64,000 nucleotides of DNA from Nocardia carnea (GTDB lineage: Bacteria; Actinomycetota; Actinomycetes; Mycobacteriales; Mycobacteriaceae), in assembly GCF_029868325.1 (NCBI RefSeq), contig NZ_JARWNW010000251.1, positions 18,524 through 82,523 of the forward strand, in the 5' to 3' direction. The notes below the pieces were generated by a model that saw only the letters and a list, made by a program, of their open reading frames with translations, was not told where the DNA came from and made no database searches. A program made the translations under genes and the position numbers. Shown here piece by piece: positions 27,119-35,825 of the stretch; position 1 is the first letter of the stretch; every line of letters starts with the position of its first letter.

Positions 27119-28093
27119 TCAGGCGGCAAGTGTGCTGTCGACCGCCGCCAGGATGCGGTCCGGATCGGGCAGGTGATGCTTTTCGAGCTTAGCCGGAGGA
27201 TAGGGAATATCGAATCCGCCGACCCGCCGGACCGGTGCTTCGAGTCGATAGAAACAACGTTCGGTGATCCGGGCCGCGATCTCCGCGCCGATTCCGCCGG
27301 TGACCGGCGCTTCGTGCACCACGATCAGCCGGCCGGTCCGGTCCACCGATTCGGCGATGGTGTCGATATCCAGTGGCGCCAGGCTGCGCAGATCGATCAC
27401 TTCGAGCGAAATGCCCTCTTCTGTAGCGATTTTCGCCGCGGTCATCGCGGTGGCGACAGTACCTCCGTAGGCGACGAGGGTGGCGTCCGACCCCGGTACG
27501 CAGACCCGGGCCCGGTCCAGCGGCAGCGAATCCGTTGCGGCGGGATCGAGTTCGGCCTTGTCCCAGTAGCGGCGTTTGGGTTCGAAGAAGATCACCGGAT
27601 CGTCCAGCGCGATCGCCTGGCGGATCATCGTATAGGCGTCGGCCGGGTTGCTCGGCGAAACCACCCGCAGGCCCGCGGTATGCGCGAAGTAGGCCTCCGG
27701 CGATTCGGAATGGTGTTCGACGGAACCGATCCCGCCGCCGAACGGGATCCGGATCGTGAGCGGAGCGCTCACCTTGCCCCGTGTCCGGTAATGGATTTTG
27801 GCCACCTGCGAGACGATCTGATCGAAGGCCGGGTAGACGAAGCCGTCGAACTGGATCTCGCATACCGGCCGATAACCGCGCAGTGCCATCCCGAACGCCG
27901 TGCCCACGATGCCGGATTCGGCCAGCGGCGTATCGATGACGCGGCGGTCGCCGAAATCCTTCTGCAGCGTATCGGTCACCCGGAACACACCACCCAGCCG
28001 GCCGATGTCCTCACCCATCAGCACCACCTTGGGATCGTCCTCCAGGGCGGTGCGCAACCCAGCGTTGAGCGCCGCGGCGAATGTGGTGATCAT
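27119..28093 (-). CDS. bkdB: Branched-chain alpha-keto acid dehydrogenase E1 beta
   Basis: 324 residues. It has GEDIGRLGGVFRVT near the start, PLAESGIVGTAFGMAL, the transketolase-type QFDGFVYPAFDQIVSQ and the C-terminal VVHEAPVTGGIGAEIAA. Its ATG overlaps the E1 alpha stop by four bases. With E1 alpha it decarboxylates branched 2-keto acids and reductively acylates the lipoyl group of E2. Confidence 0.95.
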   Translation of the reverse strand: MITTFAAALNAGLRTALEDDPKVVLMGEDIGRLGGVFRVTDTLQKDFGDRRVIDTPLAESGIVGTAFGMALRGYRPVCEIQFDGFVYPAFDQIVSQVAKIHYRTRGKVSAPLTIRIPFGGGIGSVEHHSESPEAYFAHTAGLRVVSPSNPADAYTMIRQAIALDDPVIFFEPKRRYWDKAELDPAATDSLPLDRARVCVPGSDATLVAYGGTVATAMTAAKIATEEGISLEVIDLRSLAPLDIDTIAESVDRTGRLIVVHEAPVTGGIGAEIAARITERCFYRLEAPVRRVGGFDIPYPPAKLEKHHLPDPDRILAAVDSTLAA

Positions 28094-29217
28094 GAGCGGA
28101 CTCCTTCCTCGCGCAGGGTGGGCGCGACGTTCTCGCCGGCGGCCGGGTCGTCGGCCAGGTACTCGGCGTAGTCGCGGCGCTGGGCCGCGACGAGGTGATG
28201 CGGTGTCGCGTAGACGTGGTCGAACAATTCCAGCGGTTCGGGATCGGGCATGGCCAGCGTGGCCGACCGGATCCGGTGCGCCACCTCGTCCGCGCGTTCG
28301 TCCACCCGCCGCTGCCCGGCCGGATCGAACAGGCCCTCGCGTTCGAGCAGCCGCCGCATCCGCAGGATCGGATCGCGGCGGGCCCAGTCCCCGGTTTCGG
28401 CGGAGGTGCGGTAGCGGGTCGGGTCGTCGGCGGTGGTGTGCGGGCCCATGCGGTAGGTGATGGCCTCGATGAAGGAGGGACCGCCACCAGTGCGGGCGCG
28501 GGCGGCGGCCCGGCGGGTGACGGCCAGGACCGCCAGCACATCGTTACCGTCCACCCGGGTCGCCGGGATCCCATGACCCACCGCTCGCTGCGCGATCGGG
28601 GTCGCGCTCTGCAGATGTACGGGTTCGCTGATCGCCCAGTGGTTGTTCTGGCAGAAGAACACGACCGGGGCGCTCCAGGTGGAGGCGAAGGTCAGGGCCT
28701 CGGCGATATCGCCCTGGCTGGTGGCGCCGTCACCGAAGTAGGCGATGGTGGCGATCTCCGCACCTTCCAGGTGGGCGGCGTAGGCGTAACCGGTGGCGTG
28801 CAGGCCCTGCGCGCCCACCACGATCGCCGGGTTGGTCATATTGATCTCCGCCGGATCCCACGACGAATGCGCGACCCCGCGCCACATCGGGGTGATAGCT
28901 CCCGGGTCCACTCCGCGGCAGTACGCGACCGCCGCTTCGCGGTAACTGCTGAAGACGTAGTCGTCGGGCTGTAGCGCGTGTGCCGAACCGACCTGCGCGG
29001 CTTCCTGCCCCTCCCCCGGCGCCCACAGACCCAGCTGGCCCTGCCGGGCCAAGGCGACGGCCTCGGTATCGATCCGCCGGCTCACCACCAGATCTTCGTA
29101 GAGCTGCCACAGGTCATCCGGTCCGATATCGGCGACCAGGGCCTGATATTCGGGGTTGTGCACCCGAGCGCCGTCGGGCTGGATCAGTTGCACCGGATAC
29201 TCGGTTGTGCCGGGCAT
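28090..29217 (-). CDS. bkdA: Branched-chain alpha-keto acid dehydrogenase E1 alpha
   Basis: 375 residues. The thiamine diphosphate motif GDGATSQGDIAEAL begins near residue 160 and ends with the conserved NNHWAIS. The Ser-containing phosphorylation-loop equivalent YRMGPHTTADDPTRYR is present. It is the first gene of the operon and is divergent, across 144 bases, from an Lrp/AsnC regulator. Its product supplies isobutyryl-CoA from valine, so it works upstream of the mmsA operon at 12-17 kb. Confidence 0.95.
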   Translation of the reverse strand: MPGTTEYPVQLIQPDGARVHNPEYQALVADIGPDDLWQLYEDLVVSRRIDTEAVALARQGQLGLWAPGEGQEAAQVGSAHALQPDDYVFSSYREAAVAYCRGVDPGAITPMWRGVAHSSWDPAEINMTNPAIVVGAQGLHATGYAYAAHLEGAEIATIAYFGDGATSQGDIAEALTFASTWSAPVVFFCQNNHWAISEPVHLQSATPIAQRAVGHGIPATRVDGNDVLAVLAVTRRAAARARTGGGPSFIEAITYRMGPHTTADDPTRYRTSAETGDWARRDPILRMRRLLEREGLFDPAGQRRVDERADEVAHRIRSATLAMPDPEPLELFDHVYATPHHLVAAQRRDYAEYLADDPAAGENVAPTLREEGVRS

Positions 29218-29361
29218 CGGCCTCGCCTCCTCACGCGGGTCACGCGCTGATGTGGCCTACAACACACAGCATCCACGCCTAGGCGAACTGCGCAAGTCTC
29301 GATCCGGCAACTGAGCATTCCGCACGGTTTTGGACCGCCATTTGCTGTCATACTGCGCTTT

Positions 29362-29856
29362 ATGACCAGCCAGGAAAGCACCGACCCGGTACTGGACGCC
29401 ACGGACGCGCGACTACTGCTCGAACTGACCGCCAGCCCCCGCGCCACCGGCGTCGAGCTGGCCGCGCGGCTCGGACTCTCCCGCAATACAGTGCAGGCCC
29501 GGCTCGCGCGCTGGGAAGCCGCCGGCGTCCTGCGCAGTTTCGAACTCCGGGTGCAGCCGCGCGCGCTCGGGTACCGGCTGTCCGCATTCGTCGCGGTGGT
29601 CGTGGACCAGCATCGCCTCGACGCCGTGGTCGACGAATTGGCCGAGGTACCGGAGGTGACCGAGGCATGCGGTATGACCGGCCCGACCGATCTCACGGTC
29701 CGCGTGGTCGCCCGCGATGCCGACGATCTCTATCGGATCGCCGGCCAGATCCTGAAGATCCCCGGCGTGGTCCGCACCAATATGACACTGGTGATGCAGG
29801 AACTGGTCGGCCCCCGCACCGCCCCGCTGCTCCGCCGCCTGGCCGAGCGGGACTGA
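29362..29856 (+). CDS. Lrp/AsnC-family regulator, probable bkd regulator
   Basis: 164 residues. An N-terminal winged helix (TGVELAARLGLSRNTVQARL) is followed by the RAM ligand-binding domain (GYRLSAFVAVVVDQHRLDA and EACGMTGPTDLTVRVVARD). Lrp/AsnC proteins often bind branched-chain amino acids or keto acids. Its divergent position next to bkdABC makes it the likely regulator of that operon; this is inferred. Confidence 0.88.
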   Translation: MTSQESTDPVLDATDARLLLELTASPRATGVELAARLGLSRNTVQARLARWEAAGVLRSFELRVQPRALGYRLSAFVAVVVDQHRLDAVVDELAEVPEVTEACGMTGPTDLTVRVVARDADDLYRIAGQILKIPGVVRTNMTLVMQELVGPRTAPLLRRLAERD

Positions 29857-29924
29857 ACCGCCACGAACCCGCTTATTAAGCGACATACCTAGGCTTGTGT
29901 CGCAGTAAGGGATAAGGTGCCGAT

Positions 29925-30764
29925 ATGGAGCTCTCAGGCACAGCAACCGACACCTTCTCCGGCCGGACCGCCGTAGTCACCGGCGGCGGCTCCGGTATCG
30001 GCGCGGCACTGGCCCGCGGGCTCGCCGGCCACGGCGCGAAGGTCGTCGTCGCCGACCTCGACCCCACCACCGCGGCGAAGGTCGCGGACGAGATCGGCGA
30101 CGCCGCGATCTCCGCCGGCGGCGACGCCGCCGACCCCGAGGTGATCGCACAGCTGATCACGGCCGCGGAAACCACCTTCGGCCCCGTCGACTTCTACTTC
30201 GCCAACGCCGGTATCGGCGGCGGCGCAGGCCTGGACAGCACCGACGCGCAATGGTCGGCCGCCCTCGAGGTCAACACCCTGGCGCATATCCGCGCCGCCC
30301 GCCTCCTCGTCCCCGGCTGGCTGGAACGCGGCAGCGGCTACTTCGTCTCCACCGCCTCCGCCGCCGGCCTGCTCACCCAACTGGGCTCGGCACCGTACTC
30401 GGTCTCCAAACACGCCGCCGTAGGCTTCGCCGAATGGCTGTCGATCACCTACGGCGACAAGGGAATCGGCGTCAGTTGCATCTGCCCGATGGGCGTGGAC
30501 ACGGCATTGCTCCGGGAAGGCATGATCCCGGAGAACAACGCCGAAGCGGGCCGGTTGGCGATCACCGCCGTGAAATCCGCAGGCGCCGTACTCAGCGCCG
30601 AAGAGGTCGCCGACACAGTCCTCGCCGGGGTCGCGGCGGGCGAATTCCTGATCCTCCCGCACCCCGAAGTCCTGCAGATGTACCGGAACAAGGGATCGGA
30701 CTACGACCGCTGGATCCGCGGCATGCGCCGCTTCCAAGCTGCCCTGGAAAACCCCGGCAACTGA
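29925..30764 (+). CDS. Short-chain dehydrogenase/reductase
   Basis: 279 residues. The cofactor motif VVTGGGSGIGAAL is at about 17-29, the NAG motif is FANAGIGGG, and the catalytic Tyr/Lys is in PYSVSKHAAVG. A downstream ICPMGVDT loop follows. The Asp in VVVADLDP after strand 2 favours NAD(H). Substrate unknown. It starts 68 bases after the Lrp gene, so the two may be co-transcribed. Confidence 0.88.
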   Translation: MELSGTATDTFSGRTAVVTGGGSGIGAALARGLAGHGAKVVVADLDPTTAAKVADEIGDAAISAGGDAADPEVIAQLITAAETTFGPVDFYFANAGIGGGAGLDSTDAQWSAALEVNTLAHIRAARLLVPGWLERGSGYFVSTASAAGLLTQLGSAPYSVSKHAAVGFAEWLSITYGDKGIGVSCICPMGVDTALLREGMIPENNAEAGRLAITAVKSAGAVLSAEEVADTVLAGVAAGEFLILPHPEVLQMYRNKGSDYDRWIRGMRRFQAALENPGN

Positions 30765-30904
30765 CCCCAGGGAAATCACAATCGCAAGTCCGGCGCCGGC
30801 GGCCGATACACCGACCAGCGGTTCTGGAGCTCGGCAGGATCGACGAAGCGCGACGGCTCGACAAACCGGCGGGACTGTTGGATTACCCCCGGGGCGGGCA
30901 GTTG

Positions 30905-31477
30905 TCAGGACTCCGGCGGTGAACCGGCGGCCCTTGCCAGCGCGGCACCCCCGTCAGCAACCGAGGTGTCGTCGTCCGCCGCATCCTCCTCCCGATTGGG
31001 CGGATTCAGAGGGGGAAGCCGCCGTACCAGGACTTCCAATTCCTCGTACATCCGCTTGTTTCCTTGCGCCTCCCGGACCGCTTCGACCCAACCGCTGTAC
31101 TGCTCCCAGGCCTTGATCAGGCGCGCACCGGCTGTGTGGTCGACCACCTCTTGGTCGAAGATCCCCATGTTCACGCCCGCGGCGATGTTCTCCAAGTACC
31201 CGAGGTAGGAGCGCAATCCCATATACTCCTCACTGTTCGGGACTTTCGCCCTTTCCAGGAATCCGTCATCGGCGTGCACCTTCGAATACAGGTCGTACTG
31301 GCGCGCAATCGTATTACCGATGAATTCCAGCGTATACCGGCGGCATTGGCGTCGATTCTCCTCGATCGCCTCTTCCGTGGCACGCTCCACCGCTAGTCGC
31401 GACTCCTTGACCTGATGCGTAAAAATCCGGATCTGCCATATGAAGCCAGCGCACCCGAGAACAAACGTGGCAATCAT
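30905..31477 (-). CDS. DUF4760-like membrane-anchored protein
   Basis: 190 residues from ATG 31477; GTG 31492 is an equally possible start. A single N-terminal membrane helix (MIATFVLGCAGFIWQIRIF) is followed by a helix HQVKESRLAVERATEEA and a helical cytoplasmic domain containing FERA-less YDLYSKVHADDGFLERAK and SYLGYLENIAAGVN. This order fits DUF4760-type proteins. The role is unknown; such proteins occur in mobile and defence-like settings. It sits beside remnants of a regulator and of polymorphic toxins. Confidence 0.55.
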   Translation of the reverse strand: MIATFVLGCAGFIWQIRIFTHQVKESRLAVERATEEAIEENRRQCRRYTLEFIGNTIARQYDLYSKVHADDGFLERAKVPNSEEYMGLRSYLGYLENIAAGVNMGIFDQEVVDHTAGARLIKAWEQYSGWVEAVREAQGNKRMYEELEVLVRRLPPLNPPNREEDAADDDTSVADGGAALARAAGSPPES

Positions 31478-31492
31478 GACGAAATCTGACAC

Positions 31493-31769
31493 CTCGTCGA
31501 TTTTAGCGTCAATCCTGTTGCCGCTCAGCGGATTACGACAACCAGTTTCAGCTCTTTCACCAAGACCTGGGGCCGTCGTCGCCGACGCACCCGGCTGATC
31601 CGCCGAGCACATGACCCGGGTAAAACGGGTCCCCAGCATACCCAGCACGTCGCTCAGGATCACCGTGCCCCATCCAGATCGCCCGGACCCGTGTCGCATG
31701 CACCCTCTCGCCGAACCTACGGACGACGCCCAGGACCATTCACCACTTGTCCGGTCTCGGTGAGGATCG
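31493..31769. other. Spacer without a recognisable gene
   Basis: I see no credible gene on either strand. Frames here are short, and their codon use does not show the high third-position GC of nearby genes. Confidence 0.4.
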
Positions 31770-32127
31770 GGGACAGCATGTTCAGCGACGCCTTCAACCT
31801 GCATGCGGGCATGGAGCGGCCCGCCGCGTGATCTCCTTTCAATAGCTGGTTCCAGGCTTGCTGCAAACCTCCGGGTATGCCCGCGCGGTCTGATCGAATC
31901 GTTTCTCGGCGACGGAAGCACCGAGGACATCGAACAACGTATTCGTACGCGACTGAAGCGCCAGGTGATGGTGTCCCGCAAGCACGGTCCTCTCCAGCGC
32001 GAGGTACTGCTCCACGAGTCCGCCACGCGGCCCGTGATCGGGGTCACCGGAAATCATGGCCGCTCGGACGAGACAGCCGGCCGAGGTCAGCCAATTGGCG
32101 AACGTAACCGTACGGAAGGCAGACTCA
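31770..32127 (+). pseudogene. Frameshifted XRE/DUF5753 regulator remnant
   Basis: Pieces of a DUF5753 domain appear in order but in different frames: LHAGMERPAA, then LVPGLLQTSGYARAV, then ESFLGDGSTEDIEQRIRTRL, then KRQVMVSRKHGPL, then SPEIMAARTRQPAEVSQLAN. The consensus of this family includes VPGLLQT--YARA, eRi--RL-RQ and the M--QL--L-E--------V block. At least three frame changes and an in-frame TAG break it. The N-terminal helix-turn-helix part is gone. Confidence 0.7.
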
Positions 32128-32243
32128 CCCCCGAACGAGCACAGCAGTTGCGAGCGATCGGAGTCTCGCTCGACTGATCGACCACCCCCGACCGGTGCCT
32201 CCAGCCTGCGTTCACCAGATTCAGTCCCCTGCCGCCGAACTGA

Positions 32244-33347
32244 TCATTCTGGGTAGTGGTATTCGATCGCCCTGTCATCGAACGGAATACCCTGCCGGCG
32301 CAGGCTGTCGACTACCTGCCGAGTGAATCGCCGCGCGGGACGGTAGTGAGTGCTGTGGTCGGAAAGAAGCTGGACGCGGCCCTGCACGACCTGGATTTCG
32401 CCGGCACCGGCGACGGGTTGCCCCGCCAGGAAGCTGGAGTGATGGAAGCGGCCGAGGATATGTTCCGGGGAAGAGTAGAGGTGGCCATCGGCGTCCATGA
32501 CGAATATCGCGCGGCCGCCATCGGGAGTCCAGAGAGTCCGTGCCTGGGTGGTATCGAACGGTTGCGTGTGGTCGTTGTTCCGGTAGACCACTCCGTGGTT
32601 CGCAAAGAGCCGATATGAGGCAGCCTTCTCGGTAGTGAGGTAGTCGACGGCCGTGCTACCCCACACCGGATTACCCAGGATATGTTCACCCCGAAATTCG
32701 GGCTGCAACGGCGTGGTGTCATAGACTATGTTTTCATATTCGATTTCTTCGGGAGAAATAACCAGCCGGATCTGTTTCCGGTCGAGCTCGGAGCCGTCGA
32801 CCAGTTCCCTCACGATCTCGTGGGCAGGAACAGTTTGGTTCGTTGTGATCAACAGAACGTCCGAGCTATTCTCCCAGTAGTCCGCAACCAGCAACACCGC
32901 CGCTCCGGACCTCAACCGGAGAGGCAAATAGACACCGTATTCCTTGTCATGATAGAAAATTCGTCTCAGCGCATTGCTTACCGCATGAAATGAGGCATGT
33001 ATACGCGCCACAGGATGCCCGGACCGCAGAAAATCTACGACAGCCTCACGCGGCAGCAGGAGGTAGGGCAACACCGGCCAGGGCCTGGCGTCGTCCATTC
33101 GCTGGACGACCTCGGCGACGAATGCTCCCATATCTTCCGCGCTGTGCGTGGTAGGGAGAGTGGTCGGCACGGGATACCCTTGGCGGATACCATCAGCGAG
33201 TATCTGGTATTGCTCCTCCTGGGTCTTGGTTCCTATAGGCCGGCGGAGCAGATCCTTTGCCACCGCATCCGCAAGACTGTCATCGAGTTCGCGGGAATGA
33301 ACACCGTGAATGATAATGTTGACCACACCGGCCCAGGGGCTAACCAC
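32244..33347 (-). CDS. Probable immunity-toxin fusion: unknown N-terminal domain joined to FHHSSFLAG-type toxin tip
   Basis: 367 residues from GTG 33347, with GGAGG six bases upstream and the start only 17 bases after the stop of the preceding toxin tip. Residues 1-210 (HGVHSRELDDSLADAVAKDL ... HASFHAVSNALRRIFYHD) form a soluble alpha/beta domain not recognised as a toxin, at the place where an immunity gene is expected. Residues 215-367 are a clear paralogue of the adjacent tip: FRGEHILG, FDTT-A, GGRAIFVMDADG, GRFHHSSFLAGQPV, AGEIQVV and HYRP. The same FHHSSFLAG...GHY-P pattern is known from bacterial polymorphic toxins and plant IQM proteins. No export domain is present. The fusion reading is an inference. 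Confidence 0.6.
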   Translation of the reverse strand: MVSPWAGVVNIIIHGVHSRELDDSLADAVAKDLLRRPIGTKTQEEQYQILADGIRQGYPVPTTLPTTHSAEDMGAFVAEVVQRMDDARPWPVLPYLLLPREAVVDFLRSGHPVARIHASFHAVSNALRRIFYHDKEYGVYLPLRLRSGAAVLLVADYWENSSDVLLITTNQTVPAHEIVRELVDGSELDRKQIRLVISPEEIEYENIVYDTTPLQPEFRGEHILGNPVWGSTAVDYLTTEKAASYRLFANHGVVYRNNDHTQPFDTTQARTLWTPDGGRAIFVMDADGHLYSSPEHILGRFHHSSFLAGQPVAGAGEIQVVQGRVQLLSDHSTHYRPARRFTRQVVDSLRRQGIPFDDRAIEYHYPE

Positions 33348-33363
33348 TTACATCCTCCAATGA

Positions 33364-34511
33364 TCAGTAGAACGCGCGCATATTTATTTGATCCAGGGTG
33401 ATTTGTACGCCCAGGTTTCGCAGATGGTGAGCAGCCTGCAATGTATACGCTTGCATGGGCTGATAGTGCCCACTCGAATCGTTCAAGAGTTGCAGCTCGC
33501 CATTAATCACAACTAGCTCACCAGCCGCGGAGACCGGTTCTCCAGCCAGAAAACTTGAATGATGAAACCGTCCCTGCCCATGACTGTTAGAGGCATACAG
33601 ATTGCCTTCCCCATCCATTACGAATATTGCGCGGCCACCACTATGCGGAGTTTCGGATTCCGCGTCGGTCGTATCGAACAATTCTCCGTGCGAATCGTAG
33701 ATCAATCCGTCCACCACAGTTAGCCTGTACTGCTCTCTTTCGTTTTCGTCCACGTACTCCACTGCCGTATCCCACACGACCCCCGCCGTGTTCTCCCCGC
33801 GAAATGCCGGGCTCATCTCGGTCGTATGCGCCGGTAGCGGCCGCGGTCAGCGCGTTCTTGCCGCCTCGGTGAGATCATCCATGGCGATCTCGTCGCGACG
33901 CCCCGCCGCGACCTGGACGGCCTTGATGCCGAGATCGAGTGCGGTTTCTTCCAAAGTTGCGGCCCAAGCGCCACGCACACCGGCGCGGGCCGCGGCTTTC
34001 AACGCCGCCTTCGACACCAGCCGTTGCAGGAGTTGTTTGATCGCGGTGCGGACCGCGATACGGGCGCGGTTTGGGCCACCACTGCTTTTGCACCCGCGGC
34101 CGGTGCTCCGACACCGGTGGAAACGGCCGCCAGAAGGATGGCCATCTCGACTGCGAATATCGCCAAACTGGCCAGAATCACCAATTTGGTGTGCTCGATA
34201 TCGGCCGCCCCGTCGCCGATCTCGTCACCCAACGTTTCGATATGTTTGATCAGGCCGTCGAACGCGCCCTGGCCGTGCCCTAGGTCGGTCCAGCGATCCG
34301 AGATCGCCTGTGCTGTGTCACCCTCGATCGCGGCCAGCACCTGATCGATCGCATGGTTGGCGTCCGGACCGATTTCCTGAAGGTCGGCGGCCAGCGTCAC
34401 CCACGCTGTCTCCACCCGCCGCATCGCGGTATCGTCACCCTCGGGCCAATCTCCGGCCCCGACGACGTATTTGCAAACCCACTGCAAGGCTTCGGGGATC
34501 TCGATACCCAC
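33364..34511 (-). pseudogene. Broken ESX polymorphic toxin: CpnT-like N-domain, frameshift, stop, toxin tip
   Basis: From GTG 34511 the frame gives MGIEIPEALQWVCKYVVG and DWPEGDD, the same CpnT-like N-terminal pattern as the gene at 3-6.6 kb, through a membrane helix to VVAQTAPV. Near 34065 homology moves to another frame, as expected of a one-base deletion: ARIAVRTAIKQLLQRL, then TALDLGIKAVQVAAGRRDEI. That frame stops at TGA 33847-33849. The same frame then reopens and encodes a tip of about 150 residues (MSPAFRGENTAG ... GRFHHSSFLAGEPV ... SGHYQP) ending at 33364. The linker normally present between the two parts is missing. The tip might still be made alone from ATG 33816. Confidence 0.75.
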
Positions 34512-34692
34512 TCAGCACACCCCACCGAACAGTGCGGCCGAACCGGTTACGTGGCAGCAGTTTCCGCGTTCCACCCGCGTAAACGACCAACCCACCTCGG
34601 CCCCCTCCACTTCGACAACAGATCCATCACCCATAACCGACGCTGCCGAACACCATCCGGTTCCATCGCGCCCTGGAGGTTTTGAATCCGAC

Positions 34693-34738
34693 CCCGGGCG
34701 ACGATACCGGGTCGGTCGACGGGGAGCACCGCCGAGAC
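34693..34738. repeat. 46-bp dispersed repeat, copy 1
   Basis: Matches 35695-35740 at 43 of 46 bases, beginning CCCGGGCGACGATACCGGG. The first 19 bases form an imperfect palindrome (CCCGG...CCGGG). This copy lies in non-coding DNA before the RDD-like fragment. Confidence 0.7.
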
Positions 34739-34917
34739 GGCGCTGCCGCCGCATTCTCGATCGTGTCACGACCGCGGAAGGTGTGTCATGATCGACCGAT
34801 GAGTTTGGGGGATGCCTTCGGGTTGACCGGTACGCCGATTTCCTGCCGAGACACCATGGGACGGACGGGGATACGCGGTACCCGTCGCCACGGAATCTAC
34901 GCAGTACGTTTGCCGGG

Positions 34918-35238
34918 TTGGGCGACTTCGTCCTGCAGTTCGGCTCTTTCTTCGCAGCTCTCGCGGTACTGCTCATACTAGTGGCGAAGTTGGGGTTCTC
35001 ACCGGCCGTCGGCTCGTCGGCGATGCTGATACCCATTGTCGTCATCGTAGGGAACCGGATCCTGCTGCCGAAAACGGTGCATTCGAGCGTCGGCGAGTTG
35101 ATCTTCGGACTGGTGGAGATCCGCGGTAGCGACGGCGCGTGGCCCGGTTGGCGCGATCTGTTGTCCGGACACGGGCAGGGTCGGGACGGTGTGCCCAATA
35201 TCGTCGCCGTACGTCGCTGCGATGTCCGCCGCGCCTGA
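34918..35238 (+). CDS. RDD-like membrane protein fragment
   Basis: 106 residues from TTG 34918, with no good ribosome site. The same frame is open back to about 34792 without an obvious start. Two membrane helices (FFAALAVLLILVAKLG and SSAMLIPIVVIVGNRILL) are followed by VGELIFGLVEIRGSDG, which resembles the RDD signature 'GK--GLRVV--DG'. RDD proteins normally also have an early R-x-x-A-x-x-x-D helix, which is missing here. It is probably a degraded or truncated gene near the toxin remnants. Confidence 0.35.
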   Translation: MGDFVLQFGSFFAALAVLLILVAKLGFSPAVGSSAMLIPIVVIVGNRILLPKTVHSSVGELIFGLVEIRGSDGAWPGWRDLLSGHGQGRDGVPNIVAVRRCDVRRA

Positions 35239-35260
35239 GCCCGCGACACCGGACAGCGCG

Positions 35261-35695
35261 CTAGGTTCCCGGGGCCTCGGTGACCAGTGCCCGGGCCGCG
35301 CTACGGATGACCTCGGGGATCTCGACCGGTTTACGCGTCTCCTCGTCCACGTAGACATGGACGAAGGTGCCGGTGGCAGCAAGTTCCAGGTCCTGTCCGG
35401 CTTCCCGGAAGATCGCCAGGTCGTAGGTGATGCTGGAGCGGCCGAGGCGGGCGATTCGCAGGCCGACCTGCAGTTTGTCGGGGAAGCTGAGCGAGGCGTG
35501 GAACCGGCAGGAGGTTTCCGCGACGATCCCGATCGCGGGTAACTCACGGATATCGGTGCCCGTCGCGTCGATCAACCACGCATTGACGGCGGTATCGAAG
35601 TACGCGTAATAGGTCACGTTGTTCACGTGCCCGTAGTGGTCGTTATCGGCCCATCGGGTGGGCACCGGCCAGAGCACCGGATACTGCGTCGTCAC
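35261..35695 (-). CDS. YbgC/4HBT-type acyl-CoA thioesterase
   Basis: 144 residues from GTG 35695. The hot-dog signature is TRWADNDHYGHVNNVTYYAY, with the catalytic Asp in the ADNDHYGHVNN loop. The rest (ETSCRFHASLSFPDKLQVGL, GTFVHVYVDEETRKP) fits single-domain acyl-CoA thioesterases. The GTG lies exactly at the edge of a 46-bp repeat, so its leader is repeat-derived. Longer starts would translate through that repeat. Confidence 0.85.
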   Translation of the reverse strand: MTTQYPVLWPVPTRWADNDHYGHVNNVTYYAYFDTAVNAWLIDATGTDIRELPAIGIVAETSCRFHASLSFPDKLQVGLRIARLGRSSITYDLAIFREAGQDLELAATGTFVHVYVDEETRKPVEIPEVIRSAARALVTEAPGT

Positions 35696-35740
35696 CCGGG
35701 CGACGATACCGGGTCGGTCGGCGGGCAGCGCCGCCGAGAC
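35695..35740. repeat. 46-bp dispersed repeat, copy 2, abutting a start codon
   Basis: Second copy of the repeat at 34693-34738 with three differences. Its first base is the first base of the thioesterase GTG, so the repeat supplies the gene's immediate upstream region. Confidence 0.7.
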
Positions 35741-35825
35741 GATTCTGACCGACCCCGGCCGGGCGCGAGACGCCCGTGCCACGGTCGGCCTCCCGCCACG
35801 GTCCCGGCCGTGGGGCGGATACGAA

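Noticed and set aside
31803..32177. Intact 124-residue plus-strand gene
   Set aside because: The frame catches only the middle of a DUF5753 domain; the flanking blocks are in other frames.
34512..35249. Minus-strand 245-residue gene upstream of the toxin remnant
   Set aside because: It is Arg/Ser/Pro-rich without structure and is antisense to the RDD-like helices.
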